From: Streptomyces phaeolivaceus
GTDB taxonomy: Bacteria; Actinomycetota; Actinomycetes; Streptomycetales; Streptomycetaceae
Length of the DNA: 64,000 bases
Direction: 5' to 3'
Assembly: GCF_009184865.1 (NCBI RefSeq)
Contig: NZ_CP045096.1
Location: 7,440,001-7,504,000, forward strand
Part shown: positions 17,701-26,250 of the stretch, one piece after another
Position numbering within the stretch: the first letter of the stretch is position 1
Layout: every line of letters begins with the position of its first letter
Made by a program: the position numbers and the translations under genes
The notes under the pieces: model-generated
Seen by the model: only the letters and a program-made list of their open reading frames with translations
Databases searched by the model: none
What the model was told of the DNA's origin: nothing

Positions 17701-20700
17701 GGCGCTTTCCGAGCACGTGGAGCGCGACACATCCCTCTGGCTGCCCGACCTCGCGTACACCCTTGCGCGCGGGCGCACCCCGCAGCGGCACCGTGTCGCG
17801 ATCCTGGCACGCGACCGACGAGAACTCCTGGACGGGCTCGCGCGAGTGGGTACCGGGGAGCCGCACCCCGACCTCGTCCGGGACACCGCGGTCGGCGGTG
17901 CGGGAGAGCGCGTCGCCCTCGTCTTCTCCGGCAGCGGCACCCAGTGGCCCGGGATGGGCCGCGAGCTGCTCGACCGGCACCCCGGTTTCCGGGAGCGGAT
18001 GGAGGCTTGCGACGCCGCGGTGCGGGCCGTGACGGGCTGGTCCGTGCTCGATGTACTCGCGGAACCCGCTGAGACCTCGCGGGTGGACGAGGTCGACATC
18101 CAACAGCCGGCGCTGTTCGCCCTCCAGGTGTCGCTGGCGGCACTCTGGACCGATCTGGGCCTGCGGCCCGCCGCGCTCGTCGGACACAGCATCGGCGAGG
18201 TTGCCGCGGCCTGCGTGGGTGGCGCGCTCTCGTTGGAGGACGGGGCGCGGATCGCCGCGGCCCGCTCGCATCTCATCCAGCATGCGCTGGGGCCGGGCGC
18301 CATGACCGCCGTGGAGCTGCCGGAGGAGGAGCTGATCCGTCATCTCGCCCCTTACGAGGGGCAGGCGTCGATCGCGGCCTTCAACAGTCCCACCAGTATC
18401 GCCGTGGCCGGTACGCCCCAGGCGATCCGCGCGCTGGAGGAAGACCTGCGGCGCGCGGGCACGTCGGCGCGCTCCCTGCGCGTGGAGCGTGCGGGGCACT
18501 GCGTGCTCATGGACCCGATCCTGGAACCGCTGCGCGAGCGCCTCCAGGGTCTTACGCCGTACCCGTTCGAGGTACCGTTCCGCTCCACCGCGCTGCACGG
18601 CACGGTGAACCCCGTCGTCGGCCCGGACTACTGGGTACGCAATCTGCGCAACCCCGTGCGGTTCGCGCCCACGATCGAGGCACTCGTCGACGACGGTGTG
18701 GACACCTTCGTCGAGATCGGCCCGCACGGCGCGCTGCGCGGGGTCATCGAGCAGATCGGGGCAGCCCGCGGCGTCGTCCTCCACGTGGTCGACTCCCTGC
18801 GGCGCGGCGCGAGCGACACCCGCGCCATTCTGTCCAGTGCCGCGTCGCTGTTCACGCGCGGCGTTCCGCTGTCGATGGCCACGCTGTACCCGGAGGGCGC
18901 ACGACTGACCGGGGCACCGCTCGTGCGTTGGCAGCGGGAGCGCCACTGGCTGGGCACGGTCTCGCCGGGGCGGGACGCAGAGAGGGCGGCTGCGGCGCTG
19001 CCGGTCGGCGGGAACGACACGTCGGCGGACCGTGCGGCCGAGGCCGTTGCGACGACCGCCGCGCCGGACCGTACGCCCCGGGACATCATCCTCACCGAGA
19101 TCGCCGAACTGCTGGGCATACGCCCCGACGGCCTTGCCTCCGATGCCCGGCTCCAGGACTTCGGTCTGGACTCGATGTTGGCCATCCGGCTGAGCAACCG
19201 CCTCCAGACACTGTTCGGGCATCGGGTGTCCCCGGCGGAGTACCTGCGCGGCGAGGCGCTCGCGGATCTCCTGGACCGGCTCGCCGAACTCGTCGCCGGG
19301 CCCGCGGAGCCAGGCACCCCCGAGCGCGCGTTCGGGGACGGCGCGAAGGGCGCGGAATCAGTGGCGAGGGACTCCTTCGTCGACGACCTGACGGACGAGG
19401 ACGCCGGGGAACTGATGGCCGACCTGGTTGCCCGGGGGCTGCTGACGGCCGACGCCGGCACGGTACCCGCGCGGGAGTCGCTGCGGGCCGCGCTGACGCA
19501 ACCCGGTGCCTTCGAACTGGCACCGGCGGGGCACGGGCAGGGCGCGATCTGGTTCATGCAGCAGCTGTCGCCGGACGGGGCCGCCTACAATCTGATGTTT
19601 GCCGCGCGTGTGGCGGCCGCCGTCGACGAGGACGCTCTGGACCGTGCGGTGCAGGCGGTGGTGGAGCGTCACCCGGCGCTGCGCACCGTCTTCGTCGACG
19701 TGGCCGGACGGCCGTTCCAGCTGATCCCCGCGGCGGCGGAGTACGACTTCCGCACGCTGGATGCCTCGGGGCTCAGCGACGAGGACGTGCACGACCTGCT
19801 CGTGGCCCACGGACACGAACCGATGGACCTCGACCGGGGCCCGATCCTGCGCGTGGCACTCCTGACGCGCGGGACCGAGGACCACTTCCTGCTCGTGGTG
19901 ATACACCATGCCGCGGCCGACGCCGCATCGGTGGACGTCGTCATACGCGATCTGCGGGACTTCTACGCGCAGGCGCTCGACGGCGGCCCGGGCCCCCAGG
20001 AACCGGTAGCGCCGTACACGGAGTTCGTCGAGTGGGAGCGCACCTGGTTGCGGCAGCCCGAGGCGGCAGAGGCGCTGGCCTGGTGGTCGAAGCAGCTCGG
20101 CGACCCGCCGGCGCACCTCGATCTGCCGGGGTCGCGCGCGTCGGCCGACGGCCGGGAGGAGGGCGTCGACTACGCGGGCGCGGACATGACCTTCCGGTGG
20201 GCCGCCCGCGAGACACAGGAGCTCAAGGAGTTCGCCCTGGGCGCGGGTGTCTCCGTCAGCAGTCTGGTGCTGGCCGGGTTCTTCGCAACGCTGAACCGGG
20301 CGACCGGTGCCGAGGACGCCATCGTCGCCACGGCCGTCGCCCAGCGTGATCTGGCCGGCCGGGAGAACGCCGTGGGCTACTACCTCAACACCGCGCCGGT
20401 GCGCGCCCGGCCCTGTGGCGGGAGCACCTTCCGGGAGCTGCTGAGCGAGGTCCACGCGTTCTCGCTGGGCTTGCTGGAGCACATGAACTACCCCCTGGAT
20501 CTGCTGGTGCGCGAACTCAACCCGCCGCGCCCACAGGGCCGTACGCCCTGGTTCGACTTCGCCGTGAACTGGCTGTCGGGCGATTCATTCACCTATGCCA
20601 ACACGCTCTTCCACGGTGTCGGCGGGTCCGTCGGCACTTCGGAGGCACTGCCGCTGGTCCCGCTGCCGCTGCGGCGTGACATCGCGAAATTCGACCTGGA

Positions 20701-20899
20701 GATCACGATGGCCGATGTCGGGGCCGAGGTGGTCGGTCAGGTCCAGTACAAGCCCACACTTGTGGAAAGGGAGAACGTGACCATGTTCCTGGAGCGCTTC
20801 CGCTCCGTACTCTTTCAAGCCATCGCGGGCCCCGATGTGCCGCTCGACACGCTGGGCACTGCGCCCTCGCCCTCCGGCAGCAACGGGGCGGACGAGTGA
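14723..20899 (+). CDS. Hybrid PKS/NRPS megasynthase, ACP-KS-AT-AT-ACP-C (SalA/CinA-like)
   Basis: This 2058-residue protein reads in order: ACP (Ser45 in GLDSA), KS (about 108-530; Cys274 in DTACSS, 'ECHGTGT', 'KTNLGH'), AT1 (about 615-920; Ser713 in GQSIGE), AT2 (about 1060-1370; Ser1156 in GHSIGE), ACP (Ser1484 in GLDSM) and condensation domain (about 1590-2040; His1728 starts 'HHAAADA'). There is no KR, DH or ER, so the beta-keto group is kept. AT1 has His738 where ATs keep the carboxylate-binding Arg and probably loads a monocarboxylic starter. AT2 keeps Arg1181 and has 'RAGH' in place of YASH/HAFH, as seen in ATs for larger alkylmalonyl units. The C domain would join the diketide to the amino acid on the next protein. 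Salinosporamide-type SalA is the expected homologue. Confidence 0.85.
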   Translation: MSADSGPHDIQEIREFILSRLVDMLGLLPDGIDRWTPLHQYGLDSAKSVMLVADLSEYLNRPVPVTMAWDHPTLDGLCRALHGDSRPEDSGAPRGGLRRPVPVPGAQEPIALVGIGCRFPGAPDPSAYWRLLVEGRDAVRAVHPDRAARLGLGGDRPPVRFGGYLDDIDLFDPLFFGISPREAASVDPQQRLVLELAWEALEDAGIPPGGLAGSDTGVFMGSSWSDYAALAHRSGVREDIGPHTATGTHDSIIANRVSYALGLQGPSMAIDTACSSSLVAVHLACQAIRGGESELALAGGVNLNFFTDHFLAMQQTGALASDGRIKAFDARADGTVRAEGAAVVVLAPLRTALERGLPVYCLIRGSAVNNDGMSNGLTAPNPRAQETMLRTAYSRAGVSPALVDYVECHGTGTRLGDPIEAKALATVLGHGRSPEDALRIGSAKTNLGHLEPAAGVAGLVKVALALRNEVLPASLNYSTPNPEIPFAEANLRVQDRTTPWPRRSDARRAGVSAFGFGGTNCHVVAEEFAHTEGALLLLSEDSGQALADRVAALRAELADSAAIPLPQLCREALDTRGPGPFRLAAAARGRNELRDQLDAFAAGRPFPGLATGGPAPRRPRVAFLCSGTGSQWLGMGRRLLASMPAFRRALLRVDGRVAQLAGFSVVDQLLTSEEHARLDDMEVVQPLLFALQIALADAWRSLGVEPEAVIGQSIGEFAAAHIAGALGLDDATLLAVEHARLVQRHAVGLGDSMVVLADEDTVLPHLAAVGAGLTVAGRNGPGSVLVSGGVADLTALAGRLTAEGVTSHRVRMGYASHSPLVDPVLEPLRAALGGITPAATRVPLISTVTGREIAGTDLDADYWVRNVRERSLLGDALGALEERGVDVVVELSPHPVLLKPVRDTLAGPVRCLPSLRRGTDDGWSLLSSLGELHAAGLTVGTESVVTGTPQRHGAPAGHRAFALAPSAPVTATDRPHLVPVSAHSRDALLDACRALSEHVERDTSLWLPDLAYTLARGRTPQRHRVAILARDRRELLDGLARVGTGEPHPDLVRDTAVGGAGERVALVFSGSGTQWPGMGRELLDRHPGFRERMEACDAAVRAVTGWSVLDVLAEPAETSRVDEVDIQQPALFALQVSLAALWTDLGLRPAALVGHSIGEVAAACVGGALSLEDGARIAAARSHLIQHALGPGAMTAVELPEEELIRHLAPYEGQASIAAFNSPTSIAVAGTPQAIRALEEDLRRAGTSARSLRVERAGHCVLMDPILEPLRERLQGLTPYPFEVPFRSTALHGTVNPVVGPDYWVRNLRNPVRFAPTIEALVDDGVDTFVEIGPHGALRGVIEQIGAARGVVLHVVDSLRRGASDTRAILSSAASLFTRGVPLSMATLYPEGARLTGAPLVRWQRERHWLGTVSPGRDAERAAAALPVGGNDTSADRAAEAVATTAAPDRTPRDIILTEIAELLGIRPDGLASDARLQDFGLDSMLAIRLSNRLQTLFGHRVSPAEYLRGEALADLLDRLAELVAGPAEPGTPERAFGDGAKGAESVARDSFVDDLTDEDAGELMADLVARGLLTADAGTVPARESLRAALTQPGAFELAPAGHGQGAIWFMQQLSPDGAAYNLMFAARVAAAVDEDALDRAVQAVVERHPALRTVFVDVAGRPFQLIPAAAEYDFRTLDASGLSDEDVHDLLVAHGHEPMDLDRGPILRVALLTRGTEDHFLLVVIHHAAADAASVDVVIRDLRDFYAQALDGGPGPQEPVAPYTEFVEWERTWLRQPEAAEALAWWSKQLGDPPAHLDLPGSRASADGREEGVDYAGADMTFRWAARETQELKEFALGAGVSVSSLVLAGFFATLNRATGAEDAIVATAVAQRDLAGRENAVGYYLNTAPVRARPCGGSTFRELLSEVHAFSLGLLEHMNYPLDLLVRELNPPRPQGRTPWFDFAVNWLSGDSFTYANTLFHGVGGSVGTSEALPLVPLPLRRDIAKFDLEITMADVGAEVVGQVQYKPTLVERENVTMFLERFRSVLFQAIAGPDVPLDTLGTAPSPSGSNGADE

Positions 20900-22776
20900 C
20901 GGCCGCCGTCGGAACGCTGCACGGGAGGCTGCTGGCGGTCGCGGCCACGACCCCCGGTGCCGCGGCGATCCTCTCCGACTCCGGAGTGACCACCTACGGC
21001 GAACTCGACCGCAGGTCGGCGCTGCTGGCCGAGTGGCTGACGGCCGAGGGTGTCGGCCCCGGGGTTCCGGTGGGCGTCTGCGCCGAGCGCACCCCCGATC
21101 TGCTGGTGGCGATCCTGGGGATCCTGCGCTCAGGCGCCGCCTATCTGCCGCTGGACCCCAAGTACCCCGACGAGCGGCTGCGGTTCATGGTCGAGGACAG
21201 TGGCACCCGGCTGGTGCTGACCACCCCTGGGGCCCGGGGGCACTGTCCCCGGGGTCCCGCGCTGCTGGTGCTGGACGGCGACACCCTCAGGGGCGAGGCC
21301 GGCGCCCATGACCGCAGCGCCCGGCCGGCGGCCTCCGTGCCCGTGGACTCCGCCTATGTCATCTACACCTCCGGGTCGACGGGGCAGCCCAAGGGTGTGC
21401 CGCTGAGGCACAGCAGTTGCGGGGCGATGCTCGACGAGGCCGAGCGGATCTTCGCCCATTGCGATCTGAGCGGGGTCGCGGCGGTCACGTCGATCTGTTT
21501 CGACCTGGCGGTCATGGAGATCTTCGCCCCGCTGTCGGCGGGCGGTGCCGTGGTGCTGCTGGAGAGTGCCGTGCACCTGGCCGAGAGCCCGCACCTGAGC
21601 CGGGTGACGCACCTCAACACCGTGCCGTCCGTCATGACGAGTCTGCTCGACGCGGGCGGGCTGCCGCCCGGGCTGCGTTCGGTGGTGCTGGGCGGGGAGA
21701 CGGTGCGCCGCGCGCTGGTGGACCGGATCTACCGCGAGACCGACGTGGCACGGGTCTTCAACGGATACGGCCCGACCGAGGGTACGGTCTTCTGCACCTT
21801 CAAGGAGGTTCCGCGCGACGACACCGCGGAACCCTCGATCGGCACGCCGTCCACCACCGCCCGTCTCTACGTCCTGGACACGTCGCTGCGGCCGGTGCCC
21901 GAGGGCGAGCCGGGCGAGCTGTACCTGGGCGGTGCGGGGCTCACGTGGGGCTATCTCAACCGGCCCCGGCTGACGGCAGAGCGCTTCGTGCCGGATCCCC
22001 ATGCGGACGGCGAGTACATGTACCGCACCGGAGACGTCGCCCGACGGCTGCCCGGCGGCGAGCTGGCGTTCGCCGGGCGTGTGGACCACCAGGTGAAGGT
22101 GCGCGGGTACCGCATCGAACTGGAAGAGGCCGAGGCACGGCTGTCCAGCTGTCCCGAGGTGCGCGAGGCGGCGGTCGCGGTGCGCGCGCCGGAGGGACAG
22201 CCGGAGGCGGGCTCGCTGGTGGCCTACGTCGTTCCACGCGACGGAGCGGACACGGCGCCGGGGGACGGTCCGTGGCTGGACGCCGGCCTGCAGGCCGGGA
22301 TCCGGCGGCAGCTCGGAGCGTCGCTGCCCGACCACATGGTGCCCGACACCGTGGTGTTTCTCGCGGCGCTCCCCGTCTCACCCAACGGCAAGCTCGACCG
22401 GGCCGCGCTGCCCGTGCCACCGGCCGCCGAGGCACCCGGCGCGGAGGCACCGGCGAGCACCCCGACCCAGGTGGCCCTCAGCGAGATCTGGGGCGAGTTG
22501 CTCTCCCGCGACGCGCAGAGCATCGGCCTGCAGGACACGTTCTACGAACTCGGCGGCAACTCGCTGCTGCTGGTACGGCTGGCCCGACGGATGACCCAGC
22601 GCTTCGGCCGGCGAGTCGGAGTCGCGGACCTGTTCCGCTTCCGTGACATCGCCTCCCTCGCCACCTGGCTGGACGCGGACGGGGACAGTTCCGGTACGGA
22701 CGCGATCCTGCAGGCCAGGCGCCGTACCGAGACCCGCCGCACCGTACGGGACCGCGGCCGCCCCTCAAGGGGCTGA
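20896..22776 (+). CDS. NRPS A-PCP didomain (SalB-like)
   Basis: The product has 626 residues from GTG 20896, overlapping the megasynthase stop by 4 nt. The adenylation domain has A3 'YTSGSTGQPKG', A5 'NGYGPTEG', 'YRTGDVARR' and the C-terminal Lys in 'NGKLDR'. The PCP has Ser556 in 'LGGNSLL'. There is no C or TE domain, so the C domain at the end of the preceding protein is its partner. Hand-aligned specificity positions give D-L-M-N-V-G-G-V-F, which I cannot assign to a standard amino acid. In the salinosporamide pathway this position activates cyclohexenylalanine, consistent with the prephenate decarboxylase homologue at 62261. An MbtH-like protein is encoded three genes downstream. Confidence 0.88.
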   Translation: MTAAVGTLHGRLLAVAATTPGAAAILSDSGVTTYGELDRRSALLAEWLTAEGVGPGVPVGVCAERTPDLLVAILGILRSGAAYLPLDPKYPDERLRFMVEDSGTRLVLTTPGARGHCPRGPALLVLDGDTLRGEAGAHDRSARPAASVPVDSAYVIYTSGSTGQPKGVPLRHSSCGAMLDEAERIFAHCDLSGVAAVTSICFDLAVMEIFAPLSAGGAVVLLESAVHLAESPHLSRVTHLNTVPSVMTSLLDAGGLPPGLRSVVLGGETVRRALVDRIYRETDVARVFNGYGPTEGTVFCTFKEVPRDDTAEPSIGTPSTTARLYVLDTSLRPVPEGEPGELYLGGAGLTWGYLNRPRLTAERFVPDPHADGEYMYRTGDVARRLPGGELAFAGRVDHQVKVRGYRIELEEAEARLSSCPEVREAAVAVRAPEGQPEAGSLVAYVVPRDGADTAPGDGPWLDAGLQAGIRRQLGASLPDHMVPDTVVFLAALPVSPNGKLDRAALPVPPAAEAPGAEAPASTPTQVALSEIWGELLSRDAQSIGLQDTFYELGGNSLLLVRLARRMTQRFGRRVGVADLFRFRDIASLATWLDADGDSSGTDAILQARRRTETRRTVRDRGRPSRG

Positions 22777-22825
22777 GCCGTCCGCGTCCCTCGCTCTTGG
22801 AACCCAATCGGAGGTGTTGGCAGGC

Positions 22826-24619
22826 ATGACAGAACCGCCTGAGCACGACTACGACTTCGGCGACATCGCCATCATCGGCATCGCGTGCCGCTTTCCCGGC
22901 GCGAACAACAAGGAGGAGTTCTGGGACAACCTTGTCAACGGCCGAGAGTCCATCCGTTTCCTGCGCAAGGAGGAAATCGAGGTGGACCAGGCCCTGGTCA
23001 ACAATCCGGCGTACGTGGCGGCGTGCGCTCCGCTGGACGGTTACGACGAGTTCGACCCGGCGGTCTTCAACATTCCTGACCATGTGGCGACCCTGATGAC
23101 CCCGGAGCACCGCATCTTCCTGGAGAGCGTCTGGGACGTCCTGGAGGACGCCGGCTACGACCCCGAGCGCCTGCAGGCCGAGGTCGGCGTCTACGCGGGG
23201 GCCAATCCGCAGACCCCGGCGCTCTACAGTTCCCCGCCCGACTGGGTCTCGGTCGGACCCGACGTGATGGACCGCAGCAACGCCTGGTTCACCGACACCA
23301 TGACCTCGAACGCCCTGTACTACCTGGGGCTCACGGGCGAGGCGGTCACCCTGACCGCGGTGTGCACGGGGTTCCCCTACGCCGTGCATCTCGCGTCCCA
23401 GTCGCTGTTGCTGGGCCAGACGGACATGGCCGTCGCCAGCGGAGTCATGGTCCGGCTGCCGCAGTTGCGCGGCTACCTGTGGGAGGAGGGCCGGATCGCC
23501 TCCCGGGACGGGCACTGCCGCCCGTTCGACGCCAACGGCACGGGGACACGGCTGGCCAGCGGCGTCGCGACCGTGCTGCTCAAGCCGGTGCGGCAGGCCG
23601 TCGACGACCGCGACCACATCTACGCGATCGTCAGAGGCAGCGCCATCAACAACAACGGCGCCAGCGCGGTGTCGTACGGCTTCGCGCAACCCGAGCGGCT
23701 CAGCGCCTGTATGGCGGCCGCGCTGCACGTCAGCGGGGTGGGACCGGACACGGTGTCGATGTATGAAGCCAACACCTTCGGCCTGCCGATCACCGACGGG
23801 CTGGAGGTCCGTGCCGCAGCCATGGCGTACGACGGCCCCACCGGTACCGTCTCACTCGGCTCGGTGAAGGGGAACATCGGCCATGCCGGAGTGGCGGCGG
23901 GCGGGTCCGGCGCCATCAAGGCGGCACTCGCCCTCTACCACGGCCAGCTTGTGCCGACGATCAATCTGACCGAGGTCAACGAGGAACTCGACCTGCCGCA
24001 CACCCCGTTCGCGCCCCAACTGGAGGGCGCGGATTGGAAACCCGCGGCCGGCATCCGACGGGCCGGTGTCACCGCGCTCGGCGGTGGCGGTTACAACGCG
24101 CACCTCGTCCTGGAAGAGCCACCGGTTCGGCGGTCCCGTGAGCCGGAGACCGGAGCACCGCGCCTGGTCGGCCTGTCCGCACGGGACGAGCGGGCTCTCG
24201 CCGCCCGCCGCACGGCACTGCGGGAGTGGATCGCCCGGCATCCCGAGGCACGGCTCGACGACATCTGCCTCAGCCTGAACCTGGGGCGCAGAGTCATGGC
24301 GCGGCGGTGGGCGGCCGTGGTGAGCAGCAAGGAGGAGCTGGTCGAGGCGCTCACCGCCGGGAGTGGTTCCCGGGTGGCCGCCACCAGTGCCCCGGTGCGG
24401 CAGGTGGACCTGTCGGGCCTGCGCCAGACCGAAGGCGGCCTCGCTCCGCGCGAGGCGCGGGAGGCCCGCGACGAGCAGACACTGCGCCGGCTCGCCGTGG
24501 CCTGGACGCAGGGGCTGGCGGTGGACCTTGCCGCACTGCACAAGGGCGATGAAGCCCACCGGGTCCCGCTGCCCGGCTACCCCTTCGAACGCCGCCGCTT
24601 CTGGCGCACCAGCTGGTGA
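22826..24619 (+). CDS. Stand-alone ketosynthase with atypical active site (SalC-like)
   Basis: The product has 597 residues from ATG 22826 with GGAGG upstream. The KS fold covers residues about 10-430: nucleophile Cys180 in 'TAVCTGF' and His353 in 'KGNIGHAG'. The first catalytic His of HGTGT is replaced by Asn316 ('YEANTFG'). After the KS comes the usual KS-AT linker and then directly a post-AT-type tail ending 'LPGYPFERRRFW', so an AT domain appears to have been lost. SalC-type stand-alone ketosynthases close the gamma-lactam-beta-lactone bicycle by intramolecular aldol addition and lactonisation; this is the established function I transfer here on gene order and architecture. The P450 start overlaps its stop by 4 nt. 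Confidence 0.85.
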   Translation: MTEPPEHDYDFGDIAIIGIACRFPGANNKEEFWDNLVNGRESIRFLRKEEIEVDQALVNNPAYVAACAPLDGYDEFDPAVFNIPDHVATLMTPEHRIFLESVWDVLEDAGYDPERLQAEVGVYAGANPQTPALYSSPPDWVSVGPDVMDRSNAWFTDTMTSNALYYLGLTGEAVTLTAVCTGFPYAVHLASQSLLLGQTDMAVASGVMVRLPQLRGYLWEEGRIASRDGHCRPFDANGTGTRLASGVATVLLKPVRQAVDDRDHIYAIVRGSAINNNGASAVSYGFAQPERLSACMAAALHVSGVGPDTVSMYEANTFGLPITDGLEVRAAAMAYDGPTGTVSLGSVKGNIGHAGVAAGGSGAIKAALALYHGQLVPTINLTEVNEELDLPHTPFAPQLEGADWKPAAGIRRAGVTALGGGGYNAHLVLEEPPVRRSREPETGAPRLVGLSARDERALAARRTALREWIARHPEARLDDICLSLNLGRRVMARRWAAVVSSKEELVEALTAGSGSRVAATSAPVRQVDLSGLRQTEGGLAPREAREARDEQTLRRLAVAWTQGLAVDLAALHKGDEAHRVPLPGYPFERRRFWRTSW

Positions 24620-25917
24620 GCGGCGCCATGCATCCCCTCACCTCCGTCACCGGCCCGCTCGCGCCCGGTGCTCTCGACCCCGACACGGTCGACCTCGCCG
24701 ATCCCGCCACCTTCGCCGACCACGATCTCACGGCGTTCTGGCGCACTCTGCGGGACACCAGACCCGTCCACTGGAACCGGCCGACCGCGACGCGCCGCGG
24801 CTTCTGGGTGCTGTCGCGCCACGAAGACGTCATGGCTGTCCACCGCGACAACGAGAACTTCACGTCGGAGCGCGGCAATGTCCTGGTCACCCTGCTGGAG
24901 GGCGGTGACGCGGGCGCGGGCAGGATGCTCGCGGTCACCGACGGGCCGCGCCACGAGCAGTTGCGCAAGATCCTTTTGCGCTCGCTCGGCCCCCGGGTGC
25001 TGAGGCCGGTGGCGGCGGCGGTGCGCGCCAACACCCGGAGCCTGGTGCGGAAGGCCGTGGCCGGCGGCACCTGCGACTTCGCCCTGGAGATCGCCAGCCG
25101 CATCCCGATGAACACCATCTCCAACCTGCTGGGGGTGCCCGAGACTGACCGCGACTTCCTCCTGGGCCTCAACAAGACCGCGCTGAGCAGCGATGACGAC
25201 GACGTCGACGAGGAGGAGTCGGCGATGGCCCGCAACGAGATCCTCCTCTACTTCCACGACCTGGTGGAGGAGCGCCGCAGGGCGCCCGGTGAGGACCTCA
25301 TCAGCGTTCTGGCGCACAGCACGGTCGACGGGGCCACGCTCACGGACGAGGACGTCGTCCTCAACTGCTACAGCCTGATCATCGGTGGTGACGAGACGAG
25401 CCGACTGTCCATGATCGACAGTGTGTACTCGCTCGCCGCGCACCCCGAGCAGTGGCAGCGGCTCAAGAACGGCGAGGTCGGCGTCGACACGGCGGTGGAC
25501 GAGGTGCTGCGCCGGGCGTCCCCGTCGATGCACTTCGGCCGTACCGCCCTGCGGGACATCGAGATCAACGGTGTCACGATCCGCCGCGACGACATCGTCA
25601 CACTGTGGCACTACTCGGCCAACCGGGACGAGCGCGTCTTCGACCGGCCCGAGGTGTTCGACCTGGGGCGCGCTCCCAACAGGCAGATCTCCTTCGGCTA
25701 CGGCCCGCACTACTGCGTCGGTGCCTATCTCGCGAAGATCGAGATTTCCGAACTGCTGCTGGCACTGAGGGACTTCACCACCGGCTTCGAGCCGGCCGGT
25801 CCGGCGCTGCGGCTGCGCTCCAACCTGCTGAACGGATTTCACAGTCTGCCGGTGCGGTTCTTCCCGGACCCGGCAGGACCGGCGTACGACGACGAGTTGC
25901 GGGAGGTGGGGCGATGA
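24616..25917 (+). CDS. Cytochrome P450 (SalD-like)
   Basis: The product has 433 residues from GTG 24616 (GTGA overlap with the KS gene). P450 signatures are present: I-helix 'IIGGDETSR', K-helix 'EVLR' and the haem loop 'FGYGPHYCVGAYLAK' with Cys367. By synteny with the salinosporamide cluster it should hydroxylate the beta carbon of the PCP-bound cyclohexenylalanine before condensation, supplying the oxygen used in ring closure. Substrate is inferred from gene order only. The MbtH-like gene starts inside its stop codon (ATGA). Confidence 0.88.
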   Translation: MSGAMHPLTSVTGPLAPGALDPDTVDLADPATFADHDLTAFWRTLRDTRPVHWNRPTATRRGFWVLSRHEDVMAVHRDNENFTSERGNVLVTLLEGGDAGAGRMLAVTDGPRHEQLRKILLRSLGPRVLRPVAAAVRANTRSLVRKAVAGGTCDFALEIASRIPMNTISNLLGVPETDRDFLLGLNKTALSSDDDDVDEEESAMARNEILLYFHDLVEERRRAPGEDLISVLAHSTVDGATLTDEDVVLNCYSLIIGGDETSRLSMIDSVYSLAAHPEQWQRLKNGEVGVDTAVDEVLRRASPSMHFGRTALRDIEINGVTIRRDDIVTLWHYSANRDERVFDRPEVFDLGRAPNRQISFGYGPHYCVGAYLAKIEISELLLALRDFTTGFEPAGPALRLRSNLLNGFHSLPVRFFPDPAGPAYDDELREVGR

Positions 25918-26147
25918 GCGGCAATCCGTTCGTCGAGGGAGACGGCCACTGGCAGGTGGTCGTCAACGGAGACGGCCGGCATGCCCTGTGGCGGCCGTTC
26001 TTGGACCTTCCGGCGGGTTGGCGGGTGGTCGCGAACTCGGCGGACCGGGAGGCGGCGCTGGATTACGTCCAGCTGAACTGGCGCATGCCGGGACCGGCCG
26101 CACCGGCCGCACCGGCCGAGCCCGACACCGGCACCGAACGCCGATGA
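25914..26147 (+). CDS. MbtH-like protein, divergent (SalE-like)
   Basis: This 77-residue protein starts at ATG 25914, overlapping the P450 stop. It has the MbtH core 'NPFVEGDGHWQVVVNGDG', 'LPAGWRVV' and 'DYVQLNW'. It lacks the canonical Ser before Leu-Trp ('HALW' instead of 'HSLW') and the 'WTDMRP' ending ('WRMPGP' instead). MbtH proteins bind and activate adenylation domains; the A-PCP at 20896 is the likely partner. The Ala/Pro-rich tail is unusual. Confidence 0.85.
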   Translation: MSGNPFVEGDGHWQVVVNGDGRHALWRPFLDLPAGWRVVANSADREAALDYVQLNWRMPGPAAPAAPAEPDTGTERR

Positions 26148-26250
26148 CGTCCGTCCGCCGACTGGATCGTTCGAGATGTTTCGCGGGTGCCGACGCCCGT
26201 GCAGGGAACCGCTCCGCGTCGCGGAGCCGTGCAGAGACCAGGAGACGAAC

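Noticed and set aside
16570..18960. The two AT domains as an assembly duplication
   Set aside because: They differ throughout, including active-site and specificity motifs, so they are distinct domains.
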